A DNA stretch of 64,000 nt from Arctopsyche grandis (GCF_051622035.1 NC_135355.1:38731986-38795985); one strand, 5' to 3'. Shown: positions 24,346 to 34,839, counted from the first letter of the stretch. The notes: generated by a model from the letters alone, not told the origin. A program made the numbers and translations.

Positions 24346-25110
24346 AGCCCTAATAGGCATTAACTAAGGGGGGCGAAGCCCTAGACGGCAATTAATCATG
24401 GGGGCGCGGAGGGGCGAAGCCCTAAAAGGCAACTGATCATGGGGGCGAAGCCCTAAACGGCAATTAATCTTGGGGGCGCGGGGGGCGAAGCCCTAAAAGG
24501 CAACTGATCATGGGGGCGAAGCCTTAGACGGCATTTAATCATGGGGGCGCGGAGGGGCGAAGCCCTAAAAGGCATTAACTAAGGGGGGCGAAGCCCTAAA
24601 CGGCAATTAATCTTGGGGGCGCGGGGGGCGAAGCCCTAAAAGGCAACTGATCATGGGGGCGAAGCCTTAGACGGCATTTAATCATGGGGGCGCGGAGGGG
24701 CGAAGCCCTAAAAGGCATTAACTAAGGGGGGCGAAGCCCTAAACGGCAATTAATCTTGGGGGCGTGGGGGGCGAAGCCCTAAAAGGCAACTGATCATGGG
24801 AGCGAAGCCTTAGACGGCATTTAATCATGGGGGCGCGGAGGGGCGAAGCCCTAAAAGGCATTAACTAAGGGGGGCGAAGCCCTAAACGGCAATTAATCTT
24901 GGGGGCGCGGGGGGCGAAGCCCTAAAAGGCATTAACTAAGGGGGGCGAAGCCCTAGACGGCATTTAATCATGGGGGTGCGGAGGAACGAAGCCCTAAAAG
25001 GCATTAACTAAGGGGGGCGAAGCCCTAAACGGCAATTGCTCATGGGGCGTGGAGGGGCGAAGCCCTAGAAGGCAAAGGCTCAGGGGGGCGCCGAAGGCGA
25101 AGCCCTAGAA
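24346..25110 (+). repeat. Array of GGGCGAAGCCC mini-hairpin monomers
   Basis: Monomers of roughly 25-35 bases have the form GGGGGCGAAGCCCTAAAAGGCA plus a short AT-rich spacer. Each contains GCGAAGC, a heptamer known to form an unusually stable DNA mini-hairpin, here extended to a GGGC/GCCC stem. Equivalent arrays: 25986-26390, 27370-28425, 29190-30030. The Helitron 3' end also contains GAGCGAAGCC. Confidence 0.85.
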
Positions 25111-25285
25111 GGCAAAAAAAAATTTTGATTTTTTTTTTTGATTTTTTAAAAAAAAATTTTTTAATTTTTTTTTATTTTTTTTTTATTTTTTTTTTAATTT
25201 TTTTTTTGATTTTTTTTTTATTTTTTTTTTATTTTTTTTTTTAATTTTTAAATTTTTTTTTAATTTTTTTTTTTTTTTAATTAAA
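25110..25285 (+). repeat. T-rich low-complexity tract of Helitron unit
   Basis: About 170 bases made almost only of T runs with single A or G interruptions, on the plus strand only. Matching tracts are at 26395-26560, 28430-28615 and 30030-30200, each with somewhat different run lengths. Confidence 0.85.
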
Positions 25286-25350
25286 TTAGCTTAGTCATGT
25301 TTAAGCGGCTTATATTATAAACACTGAGCGAAGCCGGGTAATACAGCTAG

Positions 25351-26630
25351 TCTAATCTATAATTTGGAAAGAGACTTTGTATGTATGTATGTATCCTTGG
25401 TCGTCGTCGTCGTCGTCGTCTTCGTCGTCCGTAGATCGGTGACGTCATCGAACACGTGATTCGATTTTTTTTTTTTTTCGATCCATGGGCGCCGATTTTT
25501 TTTTTCGTTTCAATGGATTCACCCCCGCGGGGGCGCAAGGCGAGTAGCTTCATGGGGCCCCGCCAGGGGCGCCACAAGGGGCGCAGCCCCGAAGGGGGCC
25601 CGGGGGGCGCAGCCCCGTGGGGCCCCAGCCTCATGGGGCGCAGCCCCATGGGGCTCAAAAGGGGGCGCCACAAGGGGCGCAGCCCCGTGGGGCCCCGAAG
25701 GGGGCCCGGGAGGCCCAGCCTCATGGGGCGCAGCCCCATGGGGCTCAAAAGGGGGCGCCACAAGGGGCACAGCCCCGTGGGGCCCCAGCCTCATGGGGCG
25801 CAGCCCCATGGGGCTCAAAAGGGGGCGCCAACAGGGGCACAGCCCCGTGGGGCCCCGAAGGGGGCCCGGGGGGCCGAGCCTCATGGGGCGCAGCCCCATG
25901 GGGCTCAAAAGGGGGCGCCACAAGGGGCGCAGCCCCGTGGGGCCCCGAAGGGGGCCCGGGGGGCCCAGCCTCATGGGGCGCAAGCCCTAATAGGCATTAA
26001 CTAAGGGGGGCGAAGCCCTAGACGGCAATTAATCATGGGGGCGCGGAGGGGCGAAGCCCTAAAAGGCAACTGATCATAGGGGCGAAGCCTTAGACGGCAT
26101 TTAATCATGGGGGCGCGGAGGGGCGAAGCCCTAAAAGGTATTAACTAAGGGGGGCGAAGCCCTAAACGGCAATTAATCTTGGGGGCGCGGGGGGCGAAGC
26201 CCTAAAAGGCATTAACTTAGGGGGGCGAAGCCCTAGACGGCTTTTTATCATGGGGGCGCGGAGGGGCGAAGCCCTAAAAGGCAACTGATCATGGGGGCGA
26301 AGCCCTAAACGGCAATTGCTCATGGGGCGTGGAGGGGCGAAGCCCTAGAAGGCAAAGGCTCAGGGGGGCGCCGAAGGCGAAGCCCTAGAAGGCAAAAAAA
26401 AATTTTGATTTTTTTTTTTGATTTTTTAAAAAAAATTTTTTTAATTTTTTTTTATTTTTTTTTTATTTTTTTTTTAATTTTTTTTTTGATTTTTTTTTTA
26501 TTTTTTTTTTATTTTTTTTTTTAATTTTTAAATTTTTTTTTAATTTTTTTTTTTTTTTAATTAAATTAGCTTAGTCATGTTTAAGCGGCTTATATTATAA
26601 ACACTGAGCGAAGCCGGGTAATACAGCTAG
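25351..26630 (+). mobile_element. Helitron unit 2 of 4 (1,280 bp)
   Basis: Begins TCTAATCTATAATTTGG directly after CTAG of unit 1, with no spacer. Same internal order as unit 1, with shorter 90-bp (25545-25985) and mini-hairpin (25986-26390) arrays. Terminal hairpin CGGCTT/AAGCCG and CTAG at 26627-26630. The smaller size is explained by array copy number. Confidence 0.85.
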
Positions 26631-28685
26631 TCTAATCTATAATTTGGAAAGAGACTTTGTATGTATGTAAATATCCTTGGTCGTCGTCGTCGTCGTCGTC
26701 GTCGTCGTCTTCGTCCGTAGATCGGTGACGTCATCGAACACGTGATTCGATTTTTTTTTTTTCGATCCATGGGCGCCGATTTTTTTTTTCGTTTCAATGG
26801 ATTCACCCCCGCGGGGGCGCAAGGCGAGTAGTTTAATGGGGCCCCGCCAGGGGCGCCACAAGGGGCGCAGCCCCGTGGGGCCCCAGCCTCATGGGGCGCA
26901 GCCCCATGGGGCTCAAAAGGGGGCGCCACAAGGGGCGCAGCCCCGTGGGGCCCCGAAGGGGGCCCGGGGGGCCCAGCCTCATGGGGCGCAGCCCCATGGG
27001 GCTCAAAAGGGGGCGCCACAAGGGGCGCAGCCCCGTGGGGCCCCGAAGGGGGCCCGGGGGGCCCAGCCTCATGGGGCGCCACAAGGGGCGCAGCCCCGTG
27101 GGGGCCCGGGGGGCCTAGCCTCATGGGGCGCAGCCCCATGGGGCTCAAAAGGGGGCGCCACAAGGGGCGCAGCCCCGTGGGGACCCGAAGGGGGCCCGGG
27201 GGGCCCAGCCTCATGGAGCGCAGCCCCATGGGGCTCAAAAGGGGGCGCCACAAGGGGCGCAGCCCCGTGGGGCCCCGAAGGGGGCCCGGGGGGCCCAGCC
27301 TCATGGGGCGCAGCCCCATGAGGCTCAAAAGGGGGGCGCAGCCCCGTGGGGCCCAGCCTCATGGGGCGCAAGCCCTAATAGGCATTAACTAAGGGGGGCG
27401 AAGCCCTAGACGGCAATTAATCATGGGGGCGCGGAGGGGCGAAGCCCTAAAAGGCAACTGATCATGGGGGCGAAGCCTTAGACGGCATTTAATCATGGGG
27501 GCGCGGAGGGGCGAAGCCCTAAAAGGCATTAACTAAGGGGGGCGAAGCCCTAAACGGCAATTAATCTTGGGGGCGCGGGGGGCGAAGCCCTAAAAGGCAA
27601 CTGATCATGGGGGCGAAGCCTTAGACGGCATTTAATCATGGGGGCGCGGAGGGGCGAAGCCCTAAAAGGCATTTACTAAGGGGGGCGAAGCCCTAGACGG
27701 CATTTAATCATGGGGGTGCGGAGGGGCGAAGCCCTAAAAGGCATTAACTCAGGGGGGCGAAGCCCTAAACGGCAATTAATCTTTGGAGCGCGGGGGGCGG
27801 AGCCCTAAAAGGCATTAACTTAGGGGGGCGAAGCCTTAGACGGCATTTAATCATGGGGGCGCGGAGGGGCGAAGCCCTAAAAGGCATTAACTAAGGGGGG
27901 CGAAGCCCTAAACGGCAATTAATCTTGGGGGCGTGGGGGGCGAAGCCCTAAAAGGCAACTGATCATGAGGGCGAAGCCTTAAACGGCATTTAATCATGGG
28001 GGCGCGGAGGGGCGAAGCCCTAAAAGGCATTAACTAAGGGGGGCGAAGCCCTAAACGGCAATTAATCTTGGGGGCGTGGGGGGCGAAGCCCTAAAAGGCA
28101 ACTGATCATGGGAGCGAAGCCTTAGACGGCATTTAATCATGGGGGCGCGGAGGGGCGAAGCCCTAAAAGGCATTAACTAAGGGGGGCGAAGCCCTAAACG
28201 GCAATTAATCTTGGGGGCGCGGGGGGCGAAGCCCTAAAAGGCATTAACTAAGGGGGGCGAAGCCCTAGACGGCATTTAATCATGGGGGTGCGGAGGGGCG
28301 AAGCCCTAAAAGGCATTAACTAAGGGGGGCGAAGCCCTAAACGGCAATTGCTCATGGGGCGTGGAGGGGCGAAGCCCTAGAAGGCAAAGGCTCAGGGGGG
28401 CGCCGAGGGCGAAGCCCTAGAAGGCAAAAAAAAATTTTGATTTTTTTTTTTGATTTTTTAAAAATTTTTTTTTAATTTTTTTTTTATTTTTTTTTAATTT
28501 TTTTTTTAATTTTTTTTTTTGATTTTTTTTTATTTTTTTTTTATTTTTTTTTTAAATTTTTAAATTTTTTTTTAATTTTTTTTTTTAATTTTTAAATTTT
28601 TTTTTTTTTTTTTAATTAAATTAGCTTAGTCATGTTTAAGCGGTTTATATTATAAACACTGAGCGAAGCCGGGTAATACAGCTAG
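26631..28685 (+). mobile_element. Helitron unit 3 of 4 (2,055 bp)
   Basis: Begins directly after CTAG of unit 2. The mini-hairpin array (27370-28425) is the longest of the four. The terminal hairpin has one change (CGGTTT for CGGCTT) that still pairs through a G-T. CTAG is at 28682-28685. Confidence 0.85.
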
Positions 28686-30287
28686 TCTAATCTATAATTT
28701 GGAAAGAGACTTTGTATGTATGTATGTATCCTTGGTTTTCGTCGTCGTCGTCGTCCGTAGATCGGTGACGTCATCGAACACGTGATTCGATTTTTTTTTT
28801 TTCGATCCATGGGCGCCGATTTGTTTTTTTCGATTCAATGGATTCACCCCCGCGGGGGCGCAAGGCGAGTAGTTTAATGGGGCCCCGCCAGGGGCGCCAC
28901 AAGGGGCGCAGCCCCGTGGGGCCCCAGCCTCATGGGGCGCAGCCCCATGGGGATCAAAAGGGGGCGCCACAAGGGGCGCAGCCCCGTGGGGCCCAGCCTC
29001 ATGGGGCGCAGCCCCATGGGGCTCAAAAGGGGGTGCCACAAGGGGCGCAGCCCCGTGAAGCCCCGAAGGGGGCGCGGGGGGCCCAGCCTCATGGGGCGCA
29101 GCCCCATGGGGCTCAAAAGGGGGCGCCACAAGGGGCGCAGCCCCGTGGGGCCCCGAAGGGGGCCCGGGGGGCCCAGCCTCATGGGGCGCAAGCCCTAATA
29201 GGCATTAACTAAGGGGGGCGAAGCCCTAGACGGCAATTAATCATGGGGGCGCGGAGGGGCGAAGCCCTAAAAGGCAACTGATCATGGGGGCGAAGCTTTA
29301 GACGGCATTTAATCATGGGGGCGCGGAGGGGCGAAGCCCTAAAAGGCATTAACTAAGGGGGGCGAAGCCCTAAACGGCAATTAATCTTGGGGGCGCGGGG
29401 GGCGAAGCCCTAAAAGGCAACTGATCATGGGGGCGAAGCCTTAGACGGCATTTAATCATGGGGGCGCGGAGGGGCGAAGCCCTAAAAGGCATTAACTAAG
29501 GGGGGCGAAGCCCTAAACGGCAATTAATCTTGGGGGCGCGGGGGGCGAAGCCCTAAAAGGCAACTGATCATGGGGGCGAAGCCTTAGACGGCATTTAATC
29601 ATGGGGGCGCGGAGGGGCGAAGCCCTAAAAGGCATTAACTAAGGGGGGCGAAGCCCTAAACGGCAATTAATCTTGGGGGCGTGGGGGGCGAAGCCCTAAA
29701 AGGCAACTGATCATGGGAGCGAAGCCTTAGACGGCATTTAATCATGGGGGCGCGGAGGGGCGAAGCCCTAAAAGGCATTAACTAAGGGGGGCGAAGCCCT
29801 AAACGGCAATTAATCTTGGGGGCGCGGGGGGCGAAGCCCTAAAAGGCATTAACTAAGGGGGGCGAAGCCCTAGACGGCATTTAATCATGGGGGTGCGGAG
29901 GGGCGAAGCCCTAAAAGGCATTAACTAAGGGGGGCGAAGCCCTAAACGGCAATTGCTCATGGGGCGTGGAGGGGCGAAGCCCTAGAAGGCAAAGGCTCAG
30001 GGGGGCGCCGAGGGCGAAGCCCTAGAAGGCAAAAAAAAATTTTGATTTTTTTTTTTTGATTTTTTAAAATTTTTTTTTTTAATTTTTTTTTTATTTTATT
30101 TTTTTTTTTTTTATTTTTTTTTTTTTGATTTTTTTTTTATTTTTTTTTTATTTTTTTTTTAATTTTTAAATTTTTTTTTAATTTTTTTTTTTTTTTAATT
30201 AAATTAGCTTAGTCATGTTTAAGCGGTTTATATTATAAACACTGAGCGAAGCCAGTGTTTATAATATAAAGAAGGTAATACAGCTAG
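28686..30287 (+). mobile_element. Helitron unit 4 of 4 (1,602 bp), altered 3' hairpin
   Basis: Begins directly after CTAG of unit 3 and ends CTAG at 30284-30287, followed by host T. Internal order is as in the other units. Its 3' end differs: the sequence between GCGAAGCC and GGTAATACAGCTAG gained a 20-base segment that is the reverse complement of the sequence just upstream, making a perfect 18-bp inverted repeat (30227-30244 with 30253-30270). Confidence 0.85.
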
Positions 30288-30370
30288 TATTTAATAACAG
30301 CAGAAGGAGTTTATACATTTTTATCTTATATTTTATGTGTGAATTTTAGATTTATGTTTTATTTATTGTA
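30288..30370 (+). pseudogene. hAT transposase fragment, right part
   Basis: Joined across the Helitron insertion, the frame continues from ...NKNSA (ends 23423) to YLITAEGVYTFLSYIL, matching the LTAEG...FL segment that follows in hAT transposases. No bases are lost or duplicated at the junction. A stop follows about 25 codons in. The C-terminal dimerisation region is absent here. Confidence 0.7.
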
Positions 30371-30387
30371 ATATATTACATATATAA

Positions 30388-30510
30388 ATTATTTATTTAG
30401 TTATTCTAAACAGACCATTGTGGCATAACAGGAATTCCTAAAGCGCCACAATGGTCAAAAAATATAACACAAAAAAAAAACAAAATAACAATTAAACATA
30501 AACAGAAATG
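30388..30510 (-). mobile_element. LINE 3' end, minus strand, inside hAT arm
   Basis: A hairpin at 30413-30456 pairs two 12-base arms (GACCATTGTGGC and its complement) around the loop GCTTTAGGAATTCCTGTTAT (minus strand). It is nearly identical to 53306-53349, the 3' end of the LINE at 53280-54150. Only about 120 bases are present, a severe 5' truncation. Confidence 0.75.
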
Positions 30511-30596
30511 TAATTACATACTAAAATATTACATATGTTTGTATATATGTAATTACCTTTTTTTAAATTTTCGAATATATTCGAATATTCGAATAT

Positions 30597-30637
30597 CTCT
30601 TGATTTACTATTCGATATTCGAATAGTAAATCAAGAG
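30597..30637. repeat. Perfect inverted repeat in hAT right arm
   Basis: Two 19-base arms (left starts CTCTTGATTTACTATTCGA) separated by three bases. It lies within the TTCGAATA-rich subterminal region of the hAT element. Confidence 0.9.
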
Positions 30638-30683
30638 CTATTCGAATATTTGATGACGAATATTTGGGATCCCTACTACAGAC

Positions 30684-31000
30684 TACATATCGTTTTGAAA
30701 CTTTGCCATTTTGCGCGGTTCTGTCAACGATGGATATTACAATCAATTTGTATAGTTCGATGGTGAAAAATAATCGTAATAACTACGTCCAATATAGAGA
30801 AAATTTGACCCACGCGTAAATGCCTATGACTTTCATTTTCACACTTTATCTTATAAAATTTGCATTATAGGCTCTCATTATCTCTCATACACATTTATAC
30901 TTCACTTATAATGAATGGTAAAATCAATATATAATAATTCTGATATATAATACGTCTTAGGGCCAATTTTTAAAACCGTATCTAACAGTTGGACTGTTGT
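30684..31000 (+). mobile_element. Repeat family R-A variant, plus strand
   Basis: Contains CGTTTTGAAACTTTGCCATT, GATGGTGAAAAATAATCGTAA and GGCTCTCATTATCTCTCATAC, matching the R-A variant at 34190-34560. The hAT right flank lies at its left boundary. Confidence 0.55.
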
Positions 31001-31039
31001 CTTTCTGGATCGATTTTATATACATATATATTTATACTG

Positions 31040-31145
31040 GGATATTTTTATTTATTCAATCGATCATGTACACTCGTCTTACAGATCGTTCCAAAGCGAT
31101 GAGTGTACCTAAACAGATCAAGAATCACTAAATTATACATATATG
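31040..31145 (-). mobile_element. LINE 3' end with hairpin, stem class 2
   Basis: A hairpin at 31068-31108 (minus strand) pairs GTACACTCATC with GACGAGTGTAC around the loop GCTTTGGAACGATCTGTAA. It is related to the LINE 3' end at 35979-36021. No coding sequence is left. Confidence 0.7.
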
Positions 31146-31185
31146 AATACATATTTATTATTATATATTCTTACATTAAACACAT

Positions 31186-31425
31186 CTATTTTATTTTTTT
31201 TATTTTATTTATTGAAAAATCAACAGACAACAGCATGTACATAGATATGTATAAAAAACAAATAGTAAATATATAATATACATATGTAACATCCGAGTCC
31301 AATAACAGATTTTTACAAAGATTATAAAAAAAATGAAAAAGATAAATATAAGGAAAACAAATGAAAAAGAAAAGAATAAATCTATGGTCAAACATTACAA
31401 AGTAGCATTTCAATAATTAATACAA
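31186..31425 (-). mobile_element. LINE-A 3' UTR copy, minus strand
   Basis: The reverse complement matches 63270-63475, the 3' UTR of LINE-A, including TTATTGGACTCGGATGTTACA and the TTGATTTTTCAATAAATAAA end. The coding part is missing. Confidence 0.75.
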
Positions 31426-31439
31426 TACGTTCAATTTAA

Positions 31440-31755
31440 GCATTTATACAATATGAATTTATACGAACATCATTCACAAAGATATCTATAGAAAAAAAAA
31501 TTTCAGTATTTCATTATATGTACAAGCCAGTGAATGTCAATGCGCTGAATAACTCGATATTTGCAAGAAAAATGGGAAAGGGGATACCAATGTTGCACAA
31601 ACCGTTTCAATGAAAATTAAAAAAATTAGAAAACTCTAAGAGGAAACGATCGAACTTGAGTCACAAACCATGGTATGGCCAGCAGCAACTAGTGGGACTT
31701 GAACCCGTAAGCATTATATGCTAAACACTAGTTCATGCTGATGGTTAAAAGAGTA
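31440..31755 (-). mobile_element. SINE, minus strand
   Basis: Minus-strand order: tRNA-like head with B box GGGTTCAAGTCCC (about 31692-31704), then the body with CGATCGTTTCCTCTTAGAGTT. Its 3' tail abuts the LINE-A fragment. It is decayed but recognisable. Confidence 0.65.
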
Positions 31756-31811
31756 TTTGCATATATTATATGTATGTAAAATATAAAAATCAATCATTAT
31801 GTTTATAAAAG

Positions 31812-32148
31812 TGTAGCGTAGGGGTGGGTTCAGGATCCAAAGGAAAGGCCAAAGTCGCTTCACAGCATTTATTCAATGATGATTCAGGAGGTCCACACGA
31901 AACCACCATTCACCAGAATGATCTGATCTACCATGTGTACCTTCTTATAAAGGACAAGTTTCCCAACATAGCTTCGCCGATCCATTAATGTTTCTATTGT
32001 CCTGGCGAGTCGCACGCACTCGCCCGGGTATATGAGAACTACAGCGCATTCTTTGTTAGGGACATTCCCGTTAGCTTAATCCGGGGTATATTGTTCATCC
32101 AGAAATGCACTTAGATAGTGGACACTCTCTCTCATGTCCCACGTTACA
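31812..32148 (-). mobile_element. Solo LTR (337 bp), minus strand
   Basis: On the minus strand it starts TGTAACGTGGGACATGAG and ends CCCCTACGCTACA, with a TATA-like CTTTATAAGAAGG and AATAAA in LTR order. Its 3' half matches 44500-44641. I found no clean target duplication and no internal retrotransposon sequence, so it is an old solo LTR. Superfamily not determined. Confidence 0.65.
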
Positions 32149-33450
32149 AATGTATAATATTTATAGCAAAAAAAGTCATTACAGATCAGTGCCATGACAG
32201 GTCACCCCAAAGCATGAAATGCCTCTTACAGGTCTTCAAATATAGAGATCACCGTTAACAATCACTGTCAAACAAGGAAAATATATCATAGGAAACACTC
32301 CAGGGGGTAAGTTTTAGCCTAGCATAAATCAGGCGTGCTAGCTAGCGTGAGAAACGTAGAAATATTTCACTTTAACTTTTCTTCGCTATTTAACTTTGTT
32401 CTGCTGCTAATGTGTTGACTGCTACTTTCGGAGTCTCGATGGTGATGACTTACTTAAATTCTAACAGTAATGAGTTTATATACTCTTATATAAAACAATG
32501 AAGTGTTGAAGACACGTGTCGTACAATTTCGGTTAGTCAGTGTTTAAGGTGTGCTATAAATCAATGGTGTTACTTATTAAATTAGGTGTGCCACAAATCA
32601 ATGGTGTTACTTATTAAATTAAGTGTGCCACAAATCAATGGTTTGTCTCATCCCTACTGGTTAGTCGACCTTTTACATTGTTACATTGATACCAGTACAT
32701 ACCAGTGGCGTGCCATGATTTTCTTTAAAACAGGGGACAAAAAATAATTTTTGAATTATAATAACCTGTCTTAAAATCATGAATAAAATTTTCCATTTGT
32801 GTGCTAACAGCGATGATTGTAGTAGCTGTCACTGACGTAATCGTAATCGTTGACATAATCGAATAAACTTTTCGAATTCTAGCAGGATTCAAGCCCACGA
32901 CCTCTCGTCTTGTAAACAATCACCTAAACTGTGGTTCATGTTATAAAATTGTTCAAATTGCACTTTACTATCCAAAAGCCCTTGTTGATGGAAGGAAAAG
33001 CTTCGCCTCTCAAACCTTTCAACATATTTATTCACGACTTCGTGCAAGAGCCACTCTTCCTGACTATCTACTTGCAAAGTATCGGAATTAATATTACACG
33101 TTACACATTCGCGTTTAGTAAATATATGTATGTATGTAGGTACGTGCGGATATACGAGTAGGTGTGCAAGTAGCGATACGTGCGAGTATACATTTATACA
33201 TTTTTAATGTACCGCCACTGCATTCAAAACAGTTTGGAGTGGCTCTCGCCCCAGCAACGTTTACGGTTCTTCTTCTTCTTGCTTCTTTCTTGCTCGGCGA
33301 AAGTGTAAAGTATTACTTTTCAACTTTATTTGCCTGGGGCTTAAGACGACCTCCCTCAGCGGCTGGAAAATGTCTTCAAATCAGCGCTTCTCCATTTTGA
33401 AAAAGCGTCTTTGAATTTATGAAAAAACATCCTATCAATGATGAAGTTCA
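32149..33450. other. Intergenic sequence with a decayed SINE end and head
   Basis: 32185-32230 holds a decayed SINE/LINE 3' hairpin loop (minus strand GCTTTGGGGTGACCTGTCA). 32548-32645 has a roughly 37-bp unit (GTGCCACAAATCAATGGTG) repeated about three times. 32830-32930 contains a minus-strand B-box-like sequence. 33160-33410 is single-copy-looking, with no gene recognised. Confidence 0.45.
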
Positions 33451-33454
33451 TTTT

Positions 33455-34110
33455 TATTACATACCTCCTTTGCATTTCACATGGTTTTCGTGTTAGAAGT
33501 CATTTTTTATATCTCTTATCTCCTATCCGATCGTTTTCATACTTTGCCATATTGCTCATTTTGGTCATCAATATACGTTAATGTATCGTCTGCCATTACG
33601 TTGGAGATAAAATATCGTATACAATCCGTATCAAATATCCTGAATCTCGGGTACGGTGACGTCTATGACGGTGACGGCAAGCTACTATAATCTATCTTCA
33701 ACCTTTTCGCCGTGATATGGCCATATCAGATTTTAATTGTTTAAACGCCTATAATTCACTCTATATTTTATAAAATTTGCTCTATAGGTTCTCGTTATCT
33801 CTAATATTTAAATATTTATAGTTTTAACTCTCATATGTATATATAAATTTCAAATTTGGCGTCTAGCTTCATGTAATGTAATACACGATATATACATATA
33901 TTGATTTATGGCCAAATATGTCAGATCTGACATTTCACGGCTAAAAGTATATCTCTTCACGGAGTTTTATCTGCGAGATAAGTATTCAATAAGAAGTTAT
34001 GTTGTATCTAATTGTTAATATGATTTACAAAAAGCTTACATACATTTAGTTTTTTACAATAAGCTTACATACATACATCACATACAATTATTTTTAGTTA
34101 TCAGCTGATT
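33455..34110 (+). mobile_element. Repeat family R-A, full copy, plus strand
   Basis: Runs from TTACATACCTCCTTTGCATT to TTATCAGCTGATTTA and is the best match to 17330-17965. It carries an additional short GTGACGTCTATGACGGTGAC segment relative to that copy. No coding capacity. Confidence 0.75.
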
Positions 34111-34179
34111 TAATTTTTGTCACTAGCCTCTTCTTACTTCGCTTTCGATTTTTTCATCTGACGAAATTTGGGTTCTTTT

Positions 34180-34560
34180 TCACACTCTTCCGATCGTTTT
34201 CAAACTTTGCCATTTTGCTCGGTTTGGTCATCAATATATGTGGAAATCATATCCGCCATTACGATGGTGAAAAATAATCGTAATAGACACGTTTGAAAAG
34301 ACTCCATCGTCTTTCTCGGTGACGTCTAATGCCCACATTAGCGAATTTGTCCACACTGTTCCCATCGTTTTTTCCCTTTTAGCCACCCCTCGCTTTGTCA
34401 GATTTTAATTGTTTAAACGGCTATAACTTTTTCTTTTTCACACTATATATTATAAAATTTGCATTATAGGTTATCATTATCTCTCTTATATATTTTTACT
34501 TCACTCGTAGGTTATATAATGAATGTTAAAATGTTTATATTATAATGGTTATTTGATATG
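34180..34560 (+). mobile_element. Repeat family R-A variant, plus strand
   Basis: Shares the order CCGATCGTTTTCAAACTTTG, ATGGTGAAAAATAATCGTAA, GACGTCTAATGCCCACATTA and GGTTATCATTATCTCTC with the 48710-49010 copy. It is diverged from main R-A copies but collinear. Confidence 0.6.
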
Positions 34561-34839
34561 CTTGTTATGGCCAAATACGTCATCTGTCATTATGTCATTT
34601 GTGACATTGACATCTCGCTGTACGAATCGGTCTCGAAACAAATCTTCTTGTTTTGTTTTCAAATCGTTGTTACAACTACTTAACACGTCAAAAAGGGGAA
34701 TATTTTATTTTTAAATCAGTCCCAACCGCTACCACCCATAAAATGGTCAGTATTATTGAATTACTATCCTTGCTAACGCACACGCAAATAAAGATGATGT
34801 GCGAGTAGTATCTAAGATAAAATATTAATTAACATTCAT

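Larger units (their letters stand above)
23424..25350 (+). mobile_element. Helitron unit 1 of 4 (1,927 bp)
   Basis: Starts TCTAATCTATAATTTGG immediately after host A at 23423. In order: GAAAGAGACTTTGTATGTA, a TCG run (23465-23520), a spacer with GACGTCATCGAACACG, the 90-bp GC-rich array (23640-24345), the GGGCGAAGCCC array (24346-25110), a T-rich tract (25110-25280), and the end AAGCCGGGTAATACAGCTAG. The terminal hairpin pairs CGGCTT with AAGCCG about 10 bases before CTAG. No Rep or helicase is encoded, so it is non-autonomous. Confidence 0.85.
23150..30683 (+). mobile_element. hAT element with target duplication, split by Helitron array
   Basis: The left end TAGGGATCCC (23158) and right end GGGATCCCTA (to 30675) are perfect inverted repeats. 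Flanking 8-mers are TTACAGAC (23150-23157) and CTACAGAC (30676-30683), one mismatch, as expected of the 8-bp target duplication of hAT transposons. TTCGAATA-rich subterminal repeats follow both ends. Without the Helitron insertion the element is about 650 bases and keeps only a transposase fragment, so it is a non-autonomous deletion derivative. A LINE 3' end also lies in its right arm. Confidence 0.8.

Noticed and set aside
23285..24346. 353-codon minus-strand and 249-codon plus-strand open frames
   Set aside because: They follow from a 90-bp GC-rich repeat whose length is a multiple of three; several frames are open at once on both strands, there are no introns or domains, and they lie inside a non-autonomous Helitron.
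23640..30030. CRISPR-like array of short repeats and spacers
   Set aside because: The monomers are contiguous repeats with repeated, not unique, spacers, no cas genes occur, and the context is eukaryotic Helitron DNA.
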